A stretch of 64,000 bases of DNA from Haloarcula sebkhae (GTDB lineage Archaea; Halobacteriota; Halobacteria; Halobacteriales; Haloarculaceae): positions 310,001-374,000 of the forward strand of contig NZ_BMPD01000001.1 of NCBI RefSeq assembly GCF_014647415.1, read 5' to 3'. Below, piece after piece: positions 8,954 through 16,664 of this stretch. Each line of letters begins with the position of its first letter. The first letter of the stretch is position 1. Both the position numbers and the translations under genes were made by a program. Below the pieces are notes generated by a model. That model searched no databases. It worked only from the letters and a program-made list of their open reading frames with translations, and was not told the origin of the DNA.

Positions 8954-9256
8954 TCAGAGCCACTCGCGAGCGGGCGGAATCACACCAAGACTCGATGTGA
9001 TGAGATAGACGCCGAAGCCGATGAGCACTACCGAGACGAGCACCGAGACCGGTGTCACAGATGTCAGCAGCGCGGACGCACCGGTGGCAATCAGCACGAT
9101 TCCGATACCGACCAGCATGAGCGTCCCGAGCGCGCCGAGCACCGCGTCCTCGGCCGCGACACGGACAATCGCGTACAGTTCCTCCTCGGAAAGGGCTGCG
9201 ACGCTGCCGTCGGTGGAGGTGTCGGCAGGGTCGTCATCAGCGGGGGACGAGACCAT
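8954..9256 (-). CDS. Small two-helix membrane protein
   Basis: A 100-residue protein with an acidic soluble N-terminus ([21 protein letters not shown]) and two hydrophobic helices ([20 protein letters not shown] and [21 protein letters not shown]). The function is unknown. Starts at 9280 or 9256 are both possible; the second gives MVSSPADDD and sits closer to the probable promoter. It lies 40 nt upstream of nfo in the same direction and may be co-transcribed. Confidence 0.55.
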   Translation of the reverse strand: MVSSPADDDPADTSTDGSVAALSEEELYAIVRVAAEDAVLGALGTLMLVGIGIVLIATGASALLTSVTPVSVLVSVVLIGFGVYLITSSLGVIPPAREWL

Positions 9257-9395
9257 GCCATCGCTTGGCTGGGGTTCCACAAAACGGTGGCGTAGGTCTT
9301 TGTCAGAACTGTCCTCTAGTCTGTAGACCCATCATTCGAGACGTCACAGCCAATCGGCGGCTGTAGCTTATCAGAAGACAACTGAAAATCTCAAG

Positions 9396-9425
9396 TGGGC
9401 TTGATAGCCCAGTAATTGACTTATA
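9396..9425 (+). promoter_or_regulatory. Inverted repeat and TATA element before HTH_10 gene
   Basis: TGGGCT-TGAT-AGCCCA (9396-9411) is a perfect 6-bp inverted repeat placed just upstream of a TATA-like ACTTATAG (9418-9425). The TATA is about 30 nt from the ATG at 9454, so the transcript is nearly leaderless. A second inverted repeat, CAGCC ... GGCTG, lies at about 9347-9363. The position directly upstream of TATA/BRE suits an activator or autoregulator site (inference). Confidence 0.4.
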
Positions 9426-9453
9426 GCGGGTATCCTAAATTAGCAATAGCCAA

Positions 9454-10203
9454 ATGACTGAATCACAGGCCGAAGTAGATGAAACACGCGAGTTCGAGTT
9501 CGTCTTGCAGTTCGACGCAGGGGCCGATAGCCTGATGGACGTGTTCCGGCAGTACGAGAGTCTCTCCGCGTGGTCCTCTGCTATCTTCGTCGGAGACGAC
9601 CACATGTGGCGACTGGACCACGCGAAAGGGACGCCCGAGGCACTGCGTGCGTTCGACGAGGTCTTTCTGGACGAAGACCGCTGTAACGAGTGTTTCGACG
9701 TCGCGAGCTGTGAGACAACGCGGACGTACCACATGCTGGACCACGGGGAGACGTCGCGGACAGTGTACACGCTCCGTCGTGAAATCAGCGGCTGTCAGTC
9801 GCTGCCGAGTTTCCTTCACCGGCACGTCCGCGAAGGGACTATTTTCGAATCCCGACGAACTGGCGACGAGTACCGCTGGCGCGTCCTCTATCCGGGACCG
9901 AACCCAATCGGCGAGGTGTACGACAAGATCGAATCGAGCCTCCGCGATGGCGTCACACTCTCAGTGTCCCACATTACCAGTGCCGGAAACTGGAAGGCGA
10001 CCGAACGGGTCGCGGCGAACTTCTCTCCCCAACAGTGGCGGGTGCTGAAGGCCGCCGTGACCCACGGCTACTACGAGCGGCCGCGGGAAGTCTCAGTCAA
10101 GGACCTCGCATCGATACTGGACGAACCCCGGTCCACCGTGCAGTATCAGCTCCGGACTGCCGAGGACCGCATCGTCTCGCAGTTTATAGAGGAAACACTC
10201 TGA
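9454..10203 (+). CDS. HTH_10 (Bat-type) regulator with a Cys cluster
   Basis: A 249-residue regulator. The last 60 residues (SPQQWRVLKAAVTHGYYERP ... LASILDEPRSTVQYQLRTAE) are the bacterio-opsin-activator HTH_10 DNA-binding domain. The N-terminal 180 residues form the haloarchaeal sensor part with four Cys at 77, 80, 86 and 114 (CNEC, C, GC). The regulator at 37130-37915 has Cys at exactly the same spacing (67, 70, 76, 104). Such a set could bind metal or act as a redox switch; DmsR of Haloferax is a Cys-rich relative (recalled, not checked). No neighbouring target is obvious. Confidence 0.82.
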   Translation: MTESQAEVDETREFEFVLQFDAGADSLMDVFRQYESLSAWSSAIFVGDDHMWRLDHAKGTPEALRAFDEVFLDEDRCNECFDVASCETTRTYHMLDHGETSRTVYTLRREISGCQSLPSFLHRHVREGTIFESRRTGDEYRWRVLYPGPNPIGEVYDKIESSLRDGVTLSVSHITSAGNWKATERVAANFSPQQWRVLKAAVTHGYYERPREVSVKDLASILDEPRSTVQYQLRTAEDRIVSQFIEETL

Positions 10204-10278
10204 AGTCCGACATTTCAGGGTAGTACGCGGCTCGTTGCGGCCCGGCACGTCCGTCATCGCAGGATCGTGCCGCCAGCG

Positions 10279-11073
10279 TCAAGGCGACCGTCGAATCCAC
10301 TCGTCTGCGTCGTACTTCTCTTCTGCATACTCGCGTGCGCGTGCGAGTTCGTCATCTGTCCACGAGCCCTCGGTCGCGTCGACCCACTCGGCCAATGTCG
10401 AGCGGAGCGTCTCGACGGCTTCACGGCGGTCGATCTCGGTGTACTCGTCTATCGCCCCGACGCGCTCTGTGAACCGCTCCGAGTCGGGGTCGGCAGTGAA
10501 ACAGCCGCAGTGGCGGTCGGGACGCAGCGAGACGGATAGAGAGCCGTGCTGGATAACGGCGTCCTTCTGACGGTACTGCGCGTTCCCGCTGAGTTTGCGG
10601 CCGTCAGGGCCGACGATGTCGTGGGCCGGGTGAAGCTGTCGCAGGTAACAGGCCGGCTGGTGGACCGCCGACCGCTCGTCGTCAGCAAACGACGCGTCGA
10701 CGCCCATGCGCTCGAACGCGTCCAGAACCGGCTCGCAGAACTGCTCGTAGCACGCCATCAGATCGCCCGGAACGGCCTCGGCCGGCGCGATGATACCGTA
10801 GGAAATGTCAGCCACGCTGTCGTGGTAGATCGCGCCGCCCCCGGTGGGCCGCCGCGTCACCCCGATGTCCTCGCGCTCGCAGAACGCCCAGTCGATCGTG
10901 TCCGGGTCCTGTCCGTAGCCCAGCGACAGCGTATCGGGCCAGGTGTACACTCGTACCGTTGCCGGCCCGCCGGCAGCGACGGTTTCGGCAGCGGCCGCTT
11001 CCAACGCCATCGTCATCGGTCCAGGTCGCCTTTCCTCGCCGATGACGCGCCACTCCAGGTCGGCCAGTGACAT
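10279..11073 (-). CDS. lplA: Lipoate/octanoate-protein ligase family protein (LplA-like)
   Basis: The 264-residue protein has the lipoate/biotin ligase (BPL_LplA_LipB) motifs: VYTWPDTLSLGYGQ, RRPTGGGAIYHD (cofactor-binding loop) and GRKLSGNAQYRQKDAVIQHG with the catalytic Lys. It should attach lipoate or octanoate to the E2 or GcvH proteins of 2-oxoacid dehydrogenase and glycine cleavage complexes. Length and motif order match the family. It is convergent with the HTH_10 gene, with 75 nt between stops. Confidence 0.82.
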   Translation of the reverse strand: MSLADLEWRVIGEERRPGPMTMALEAAAAETVAAGGPATVRVYTWPDTLSLGYGQDPDTIDWAFCEREDIGVTRRPTGGGAIYHDSVADISYGIIAPAEAVPGDLMACYEQFCEPVLDAFERMGVDASFADDERSAVHQPACYLRQLHPAHDIVGPDGRKLSGNAQYRQKDAVIQHGSLSVSLRPDRHCGCFTADPDSERFTERVGAIDEYTEIDRREAVETLRSTLAEWVDATEGSWTDDELARAREYAEEKYDADEWIRRSP

Positions 11074-11249
11074 ACCCGGGCTTCGTGACGCGATGCGATA
11101 TGAATTGTGGGCTAGTAACGATTGAGAGAGGTAGTATGGTCGAAATTGGTTCAGAGAACCAGAAAGCCCCCTCGCGGACGACTCGCCTGACTCCGTGCGC
11201 TCCTCGCTTCGCTGCCGGTGCTACTGTCGCCAGACTCGTCCTCCGCTCG

Positions 11250-11310
11250 GCCCCTTTCAGTCCACCCACAGCCGGTTGGACAAAAAATACTGGGCAGGAC
11301 TGAAAGGGGC
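11250..11310. repeat. 14-bp perfect inverted repeat with 33-nt spacer
   Basis: GCCCCTTTCAGTCC (11250-11263) is repeated in reverse complement as GGACTGAAAGGGGC (11297-11310). It lies in the 278-nt gap between the lipoate ligase start and the cupin stop. Just upstream (11164-11215) is the CGCTCCTCGCTTCGCTG-type text common in haloarchaeal dispersed repeats. It could be a bidirectional hairpin terminator, a REP-like element or the trace of a small mobile element. No coding ORF is credible here. Confidence 0.6.
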
Positions 11311-11351
11311 GATCGGCTGAAGCTGTAGTTCCACAAAAACTGAAGCGACTG

Positions 11352-11828
11352 CTAGCCCTGAACGTTTCCGCACTCGGTACAGGTGAGTTGGAACCGGCCG
11401 CCAACGAGGTCAACGCTCTGGGTCGTCTCCGCGTCGCACTCTGGGCAGTGCGCTCTCGATTCCAGATCGTCCCAGTCGTGCGTGGCACCGGGGGCTCCGA
11501 AGGCCCAGCCGACGACGCGCTCGTCGCCGGAGTTGTACCCCTGCTGGAACTCGCCGGGTTCGAAGCGAATCAGTTCGCCGCCCGCAACGTCGACCTCCTC
11601 GCGGTCGAGGCCGACCTCGAAGGTAGTCTGTCCCTGTTCGATGTAGAACACTTCCTCTTGGTCGTGGTGGCGGTGGAGGTTCCCCGAGAAGGAGTCACCG
11701 GGTTCGAGTTCGAAGTAGTTCGCCGCGAAATGCTCGGTCCCGAGTTTTCGGGAGACGGGCTTGCGGATGTCATGTACCTCCATCGGATTCCGTTCAACCG
11801 GTACGTCGTCGATAGTTACTGTGTCCAT
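11352..11828 (-). CDS. Cupin protein with C-terminal zinc ribbon
   Basis: The 158-residue protein has a cupin_2 core with the metal-binding motif HRHHDQEEVFYIEQG (about residues 52-66) and a second motif around GEFQQGYNSGDE. It then has a C-terminal ribbon CPEC ... CTECGN. It is probably a metal-binding sugar or small-molecule sensor or isomerase-type cupin; the substrate is unknown. The combination of cupin and zinc ribbon is common in haloarchaea. No signal peptide. Confidence 0.75.
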   Translation of the reverse strand: MDTVTIDDVPVERNPMEVHDIRKPVSRKLGTEHFAANYFELEPGDSFSGNLHRHHDQEEVFYIEQGQTTFEVGLDREEVDVAGGELIRFEPGEFQQGYNSGDERVVGWAFGAPGATHDWDDLESRAHCPECDAETTQSVDLVGGRFQLTCTECGNVQG

Positions 11829-11960
11829 GGTCTGTGTTGTCCTGAGTGGGCCACCGCTGGCCCCTATCGTGTGGCCGCAATCCAGCGCTAGATGACACTG
11901 TTCCGGAGTTTATAGTTTTTCGGGAGCACAGCCACTCGGGTGGGTCTCGGAGACGCCAGA

Positions 11961-12638
11961 CTACTCCACTGAGACGGGACGCTGTTCGAGTATGGCAGCC
12001 ATCACGTGGGCCTCGGCCTTCCGAAGGTGTTCGGCGGCAGTTCCGGGCGCACAGCCGAGCGCGTCGGCGACCTCATCGACGCTCCCCCCACGCGGGTCAC
12101 TGTAGTACCCGCAGTCGACGGCGGCGGCGACAGCTTCGAACTGCCGGTCGGTGAGCGCCGCGCCGGTGTCGAGCCGCCGGCTGTCGTACTCCCCCACCTC
12201 CCGAACGTCGACGGAGACGCCGTCGGGCACCGTCTCGACCGCCTGCTGGACCGTCCCCCCGGGACCGACCAGCGTGAGTCCGACCGTGCCGTCGGCGCGG
12301 TAAGCGACCGGCGAAACGATGACCAGGCCGGCCCGCGTCAGTGCGTCGACGAGGTCGTGGCCGGTCGCTGACGGCGAATCCTGCACGTAGAGGTAGAACG
12401 TCTCGTCGGGGCACGTCGAGATTGCGTACTCCCGGACGGTGTCGGCCTGTTCCAGTGCCGCTCGGTAGGGCTCCGGCGGGAAGCCGTCGACGTGAAACAG
12501 CAGCGTCTGGAGGTCGGCACCGATGTCGTTGCCCCGGAGGAGATAGCTCGCCTCGTAGCCGTCGTGTTCGACGACGAACTGGTGCATCGGGTGGCGGACC
12601 TCGGGGGCCATCCACAGCGAGAGCGTGACGTACTTCAT
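11961..12638 (-). CDS. HTH_10 (Bat-type) transcriptional regulator
   Basis: The 225-residue protein has a beta-rich N-terminal sensor part opening MKYVTLSLWMAPEVRHPMHQF and a C-terminal HTH_10 domain (LTDRQFEAVAAAVDCGYYSDP ... VADALGCAPGTAAEHLRKAE). It lacks the four-Cys cluster of the regulators at 9454 and 37130. ATG 12638 was chosen because the conserved protein starts there and a TATA (ATTTAAAA, 12659-12666) sits 21-28 nt upstream; the longer frame runs through that promoter. It is divergent from the nuoCD-like gene, a likely but unproven target. Confidence 0.8.
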   Translation of the reverse strand: MKYVTLSLWMAPEVRHPMHQFVVEHDGYEASYLLRGNDIGADLQTLLFHVDGFPPEPYRAALEQADTVREYAISTCPDETFYLYVQDSPSATGHDLVDALTRAGLVIVSPVAYRADGTVGLTLVGPGGTVQQAVETVPDGVSVDVREVGEYDSRRLDTGAALTDRQFEAVAAAVDCGYYSDPRGGSVDEVADALGCAPGTAAEHLRKAEAHVMAAILEQRPVSVE

Positions 12639-12653
12639 AGCTGACTGTTCCGG

Positions 12654-12673
12654 GAGGTATTTAAAATAACCTC
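12654..12673. promoter_or_regulatory. Imperfect palindrome over TATA, HTH_10/nuoCD divergent gap
   Basis: GAGGTATTTAAAATAACCTC is a 20-bp near-palindrome whose centre is the TATA element for the minus-strand HTH_10 gene. A regulator bound here would cover the TATA, which suggests autorepression. The nuoCD-like start is 53 nt away on the other side. Confidence 0.45.
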
Positions 12674-12726
12674 GGGCATGAGGGGATAGTCCGAGGACGG
12701 CAGCCAGCGAACGCACGGCCACGGAG

Positions 12727-14364
12727 ATGGCCCAAACAATCCACCGCACCGACGACGTCCATCCGCTTATCGAGCCGATTGCCGACCACGTCCTCTCTAC
12801 CGAACGCCACGAGAATGCCCCGGCCGTTGTCATCCGTGCGGACGAGGTGCAGACCGTCCTCTCGACACTACGAACCGAAGCCGGGCTGGACCACTGTGCC
12901 TGTGTGACGGCCCAGGAGTACGCCGACCGATTCGAGACGATCTATCATCTGCGGCGCTACGCCGACCCGACACAGGAGCTCTCGGTCGTCGTTCCAACAC
13001 CTAAGGAGTCCCCGACCAGCGAGTCCGCCGCGCCCGTGTATCCGACGGCGGCGTGGCACGAGCGGGAGGCGTACGACCTCGTCGGCATTGAGTACGAGGA
13101 CCACCCAGACCTCCGACGCATTCTCCTGCCTGAAACCTGGCAGGGCCATCCACTGAGCTGGGACTACGACCAGAACCAGCCACAGATCGTCTCCTTCCGC
13201 GAGCACGAGCGACTGCTCGAAGACCGCCGCGAGGGGCCGGAGACGATGCACCTCAACATGGGGCCACACCACCCCTCGACGCACGGCGTCCTCCACCTGA
13301 ACGCCCAACTCGACGGCGAGCAGGTGGCGGCCGTCGACCCCGACATCGGCTACATCCACCGCTGTGAGGAGCAGATGTGTCAGCAGGGCACCTACCGCCA
13401 CCAGATCATGCCCTACCCGGACCGCTGGGATTGGGGCGGGGCCGGCTTGTTGAACGAGTGGGCCTACGCCCGGACGGCCGAGGATCTCGTCGATATCGAG
13501 GTGCCGGCGTACCCGCAGGTCATCCGGACAATGGGCGGCGAACTCTCACGCATCCTCTCGCACATGCTCGCGGTCGCGACCTACGCGCTGGACGTGGTCG
13601 GGGAGTTCACCGCCACTTTCCAGTGGGGGGTCCGGGATCGCGAACTCGTGCAGGACATCCTCGAAGACCTGACCGGCCAGCGGCTGATGTTTAATTACTT
13701 GCGGCTGGGCGGGGTCGCCTGGGACCTGCCCGAACCCCGCGAGGCGTTCTTCGAGAAGATCCGTGCGTTCCTCGACGACCTGCCCCACAAGCTCACAGAG
13801 TACCACGACATGCTCACCAGCAACGAGATCCTCCAGCTCCGGACAGTCGACACGGGCCATCTCTCGGCTGAAACCGCGAAAGCCTACGGCTGTACCGGCC
13901 CGGTCGCGCGGGCCTCCGGCGTCGACTACGACCTCCGCCGGGACGACCCCTACGGCTACTACGACGAACTCGACTGGTCGGTCGTCACCGAGCAGGGCGG
14001 CGACAACTTCTCGCGCCTGCTCGTGCGCCTGCGCGAAGTAGAAGAATCCGCGAAGATCATCGGCCAGTGCGTCGACCTGCTGGAGGACTGGCCCGAGGAC
14101 GACCGCGAGATACAGGCGAACGTCCCCCGAACGCTCCGGCCCGACCCTGACACCGAAATCTACCGCGCCGTCGAGGCCGCGAAGGGCGAACTCGGTATCT
14201 ACATCCGTTCTGACGGGACGGAAACGCCGGCCCGGTTCAAGATCCGCGGCCCCTCCTTCTCACACGTACAGGCGCTGTCCGAGATGGCTCGCGGTGAATA
14301 CGTGCCAGATCTCGTGGCGACAATCGGCAGCCTGGACACCATCATGGGGGAGGTCGACCGGTAG
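12727..14364 (+). CDS. nuoCD: Orphan fused NADH-quinone oxidoreductase subunit C/D (NuoCD)
   Basis: A 545-residue protein. Residues about 1-155 are the 30-kDa NuoC domain (AYDLVGIEYEDHPDLRRILLPETWQGHPL). From about 175 on is the 49-kDa NuoD domain (MGPHHPSTHGVLHL, PYPDRWDW, GPVARASG, DPYGYYDELDW). The quinone-site His in HHPSTHG and the Tyr in MPYPDR are kept. Fused CD is normal for haloarchaea, but it usually sits in a nuoA-N operon. Here no nuoB, H, I or J-N flanks it; the neighbours are a regulator and msrA. It is probably a paralogue or part of an alternative complex. Confidence 0.9.
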   Translation: MAQTIHRTDDVHPLIEPIADHVLSTERHENAPAVVIRADEVQTVLSTLRTEAGLDHCACVTAQEYADRFETIYHLRRYADPTQELSVVVPTPKESPTSESAAPVYPTAAWHEREAYDLVGIEYEDHPDLRRILLPETWQGHPLSWDYDQNQPQIVSFREHERLLEDRREGPETMHLNMGPHHPSTHGVLHLNAQLDGEQVAAVDPDIGYIHRCEEQMCQQGTYRHQIMPYPDRWDWGGAGLLNEWAYARTAEDLVDIEVPAYPQVIRTMGGELSRILSHMLAVATYALDVVGEFTATFQWGVRDRELVQDILEDLTGQRLMFNYLRLGGVAWDLPEPREAFFEKIRAFLDDLPHKLTEYHDMLTSNEILQLRTVDTGHLSAETAKAYGCTGPVARASGVDYDLRRDDPYGYYDELDWSVVTEQGGDNFSRLLVRLREVEESAKIIGQCVDLLEDWPEDDREIQANVPRTLRPDPDTEIYRAVEAAKGELGIYIRSDGTETPARFKIRGPSFSHVQALSEMARGEYVPDLVATIGSLDTIMGEVDR

Positions 14365-14428
14365 GCCGGCACTCATCTGCGACGGGCATAGCCAGTGAGT
14401 TTTGTACGCCGGGCACGTACATCCGGTG

Positions 14429-14953
14429 ATGACTGAACAAGCGACATTCGCGGGCGGTTGCTTCTGGTGTACGGAATCGGTGTTCAAGCAGATCGACGGC
14501 GTGACCGATGTGGTTTCGGGCTATGCCGGCGGTCACGTCGCCGACCCCAGCTACGAGGCGGTCTGCCGTGGAGAAACGGGCCACGCCGAGTGTATCCAGA
14601 TTACGTACGACCCGGACGAGGTGAGCTACGAGGACCTGCTCGCGGTCCACTTCACGACGCATACCCCGACGACGAAAGACCGGGAAGGTAACGACGTTGG
14701 CACGCAGTATCGCTCGGCTGTGTTCTACCACAACGAGGCCCAGCGCGAAACCGTCGAAGCCCTCATCGAGGAGATAGAGCCGGGTTACGACAGCGACATC
14801 GTCACCGAAGTCGAGCCACTGGAGACGTTCTATCCCGCCGAGGAGTACCATCAAGACTACTTCGAGAAGAACCCGGACCAGAGTTACTGTCAGTTGACCA
14901 TCCCGCCGAAAATCGAGAAGCTCAAAGAGAAACACGCGGAACTGCTGGCATGA
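14429..14953 (+). CDS. msrA: Peptide-methionine (S)-S-oxide reductase MsrA
   Basis: The 174-residue protein has the active-site motif GGCFWC near the N-terminus, SGYAGGH, and HFTTHTPTTKDREGNDVGTQYRSA, all standard for MsrA. It repairs S-oxidised methionine using thioredoxin electrons. ATG 14429 (MTEQATFAGG) is preferred over 14402, whose extra nine residues are not family-like. Its stop overlaps the next start by 4 nt (ATGA), so it is coupled to the thioesterase. Confidence 0.93.
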   Translation: MTEQATFAGGCFWCTESVFKQIDGVTDVVSGYAGGHVADPSYEAVCRGETGHAECIQITYDPDEVSYEDLLAVHFTTHTPTTKDREGNDVGTQYRSAVFYHNEAQRETVEALIEEIEPGYDSDIVTEVEPLETFYPAEEYHQDYFEKNPDQSYCQLTIPPKIEKLKEKHAELLA

Positions 14954-15369
14954 GCTTCGAGTACACGGCGGAAGTCGAGGTCCGATACACGGACATCGAC
15001 ACGTACGGCCACGTCAACAACGCGACGTACGCGACCTACTTTGAAGAGGCTCGCATCGACTACCTGCACGACGTGGTCGACTGTGGCGAAGCGCTGCTCT
15101 CGGGCAGCGAGTCGGGCACCGGTATGGTAATCGCGAATCTCGAAATCGATTACATCCAGCCGGTCCAGATCAGTGACTCAGTCGCCGTTGCCGTCCGGGT
15201 TCCACGTCTTGGCGAGAAGAGTTTCCCCTTCGAGTACGAGGTCCGGACCGAGGATGGTGTGGCTGCGACCGGGGAAACGACCGTCGTTACATACGACCGT
15301 GACACGGAGTCCTCGCGCCCGATCCCCGAAGACTGGCGCGAGGCGATCACGCAGTTCGAAGGGCTGTAG
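14950..15369 (+). CDS. Acyl-CoA thioesterase, hotdog fold (4HBT family)
   Basis: A 139-residue hotdog protein with the YTDIDTYGHVNNATYATYFEEARIDY signature of the YbgC/4-hydroxybenzoyl-CoA thioesterase family. The Asp after YT is the usual catalytic residue. It hydrolyses acyl-CoA thioesters; the true substrate is unknown. It is translationally coupled to msrA by a 4-nt overlap. Confidence 0.85.
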   Translation: MSFEYTAEVEVRYTDIDTYGHVNNATYATYFEEARIDYLHDVVDCGEALLSGSESGTGMVIANLEIDYIQPVQISDSVAVAVRVPRLGEKSFPFEYEVRTEDGVAATGETTVVTYDRDTESSRPIPEDWREAITQFEGL

Positions 15370-15472
15370 CCACAACCGATGCCGTGAAACGCCCGTTTTG
15401 CCCCGCTCATCCTGACAGCCATCGGGCCGACCGGTGGTTTTATTTTTTATCGAGATGTTGTACTGAAAACAT

Positions 15473-16660
15473 ATGGAATACAGTACCGACCTCGGACGGC
15501 GCGTCCTCCTTGCCACCGCGGGCGTAGCACTGTTCCTCGTGGTCGGGTTCGTCCTGTCCCAGTTTCTTCCGACGCTCGTGTTTACCGTCTTTATGTACTA
15601 TGCCAGCCGACCGATTTATCGGCGGCTCGGGTGGCTCCCGCTGCCCGAGTCGTTCATGGGTCGGGCCGTCCCCTACCAGAAGCAGATCCATGCAGCGGCC
15701 ACGATTTTCTTCTTCCTGCTACCGTTCGTGCTTCTGGTCGGCTACACGATCGTGCTTATTGTTCCCGAGTTACAGTCGTTCTTCGGCGAAGGTGGCCTGG
15801 GCGCAGCGTACTTGTCGCAGTTCCAAGACCTCCAGGGCGGTGGTTCGCTGCCGGGGCCGCTCGCCGACCTCGGGTTCTCAGACGTACTGGCAATGGGGCC
15901 GGATGAGGTGATCGACCTGTTGCGAAACGCGACAGTCCAATCGTGGCTGGGACGCGTCTCCGATACGCTCATCGGCTCCCTGAGTATGCTGACGGCGCTG
16001 CTGCTGCGTGTGTTCATCATGTTCGCCGGAACGTACTACCTGCTTACCGACGGACCACGGCTCGTCGGCTGGTTTCTTGACACCTTCGACGGGTCGGGTG
16101 TCCTTCGCAACTACGCGGCGGCGGTCGATGAGGAACTATCCTCGATTCTCTTCGGGAACATCTTGAACGCACTGGTGACGGGCGTTATCGGAATTTTCGT
16201 GTTCTCACTGTACAATCTGGTCGCGCCCGGCTCAGTGCAGATCCCGTTTGCCCCACTCGTCGGCGCGCTCACCGGCATCGGTAGCCTCATTCCAGTGGTC
16301 GGGATGAAGATCGTCTACCTGCCCGTGGCTGCACTGCTTGCGGTCTCCGCGGTCATCACGGGACAGACGGCAGCCCTGGCCTGGGTTGTCCTCTTCCTCG
16401 TAGTCACGCTTGTCGTCGTCGACACCATCCCGGATTTCCTGATTCGACCGTACGTCAGCGGTGATCTGACCCACATCGGCCTGCTAATGTTCGCGTACAT
16501 CCTCGGCCCCATCGCGTTTGGCTTCTACGGCATCTTCCTGGGTCCGATCCTGCTGGTGCTCGCCGCTCAGTTCTTCCGGATTATCGTCCCCTACATCATC
16601 ACGGGTTCGGTCGAAACGACACAGACCTCGCTCTCCGACTACGACTCCGCGGAGTCGTAA
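15473..16660 (+). CDS. AI-2E family transporter
   Basis: The 395-residue integral membrane protein has seven to eight hydrophobic segments and the family (PF01594) hallmarks near the C-terminus: GSLIPVVGMKIVYLPVA, IPDFLIRPYVSGDLTHIGLLMFAYILGPIAFGFYGIFLGPILL. Members export autoinducer-like molecules or act as ion/H+ antiporters; the haloarchaeal substrate is unknown. A TATA-like TTTTATTTTTTATC occurs about 30 nt upstream, so the mRNA is probably leaderless. Confidence 0.85.
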   Translation: MEYSTDLGRRVLLATAGVALFLVVGFVLSQFLPTLVFTVFMYYASRPIYRRLGWLPLPESFMGRAVPYQKQIHAAATIFFFLLPFVLLVGYTIVLIVPELQSFFGEGGLGAAYLSQFQDLQGGGSLPGPLADLGFSDVLAMGPDEVIDLLRNATVQSWLGRVSDTLIGSLSMLTALLLRVFIMFAGTYYLLTDGPRLVGWFLDTFDGSGVLRNYAAAVDEELSSILFGNILNALVTGVIGIFVFSLYNLVAPGSVQIPFAPLVGALTGIGSLIPVVGMKIVYLPVAALLAVSAVITGQTAALAWVVLFLVVTLVVVDTIPDFLIRPYVSGDLTHIGLLMFAYILGPIAFGFYGIFLGPILLVLAAQFFRIIVPYIITGSVETTQTSLSDYDSAES

Positions 16661-16664
16661 CTGG

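Noticed and set aside
11151-11336. 61-codon minus-strand ORF
   Set aside because: It crosses the inverted repeat and has neither acidic bias nor a motif.
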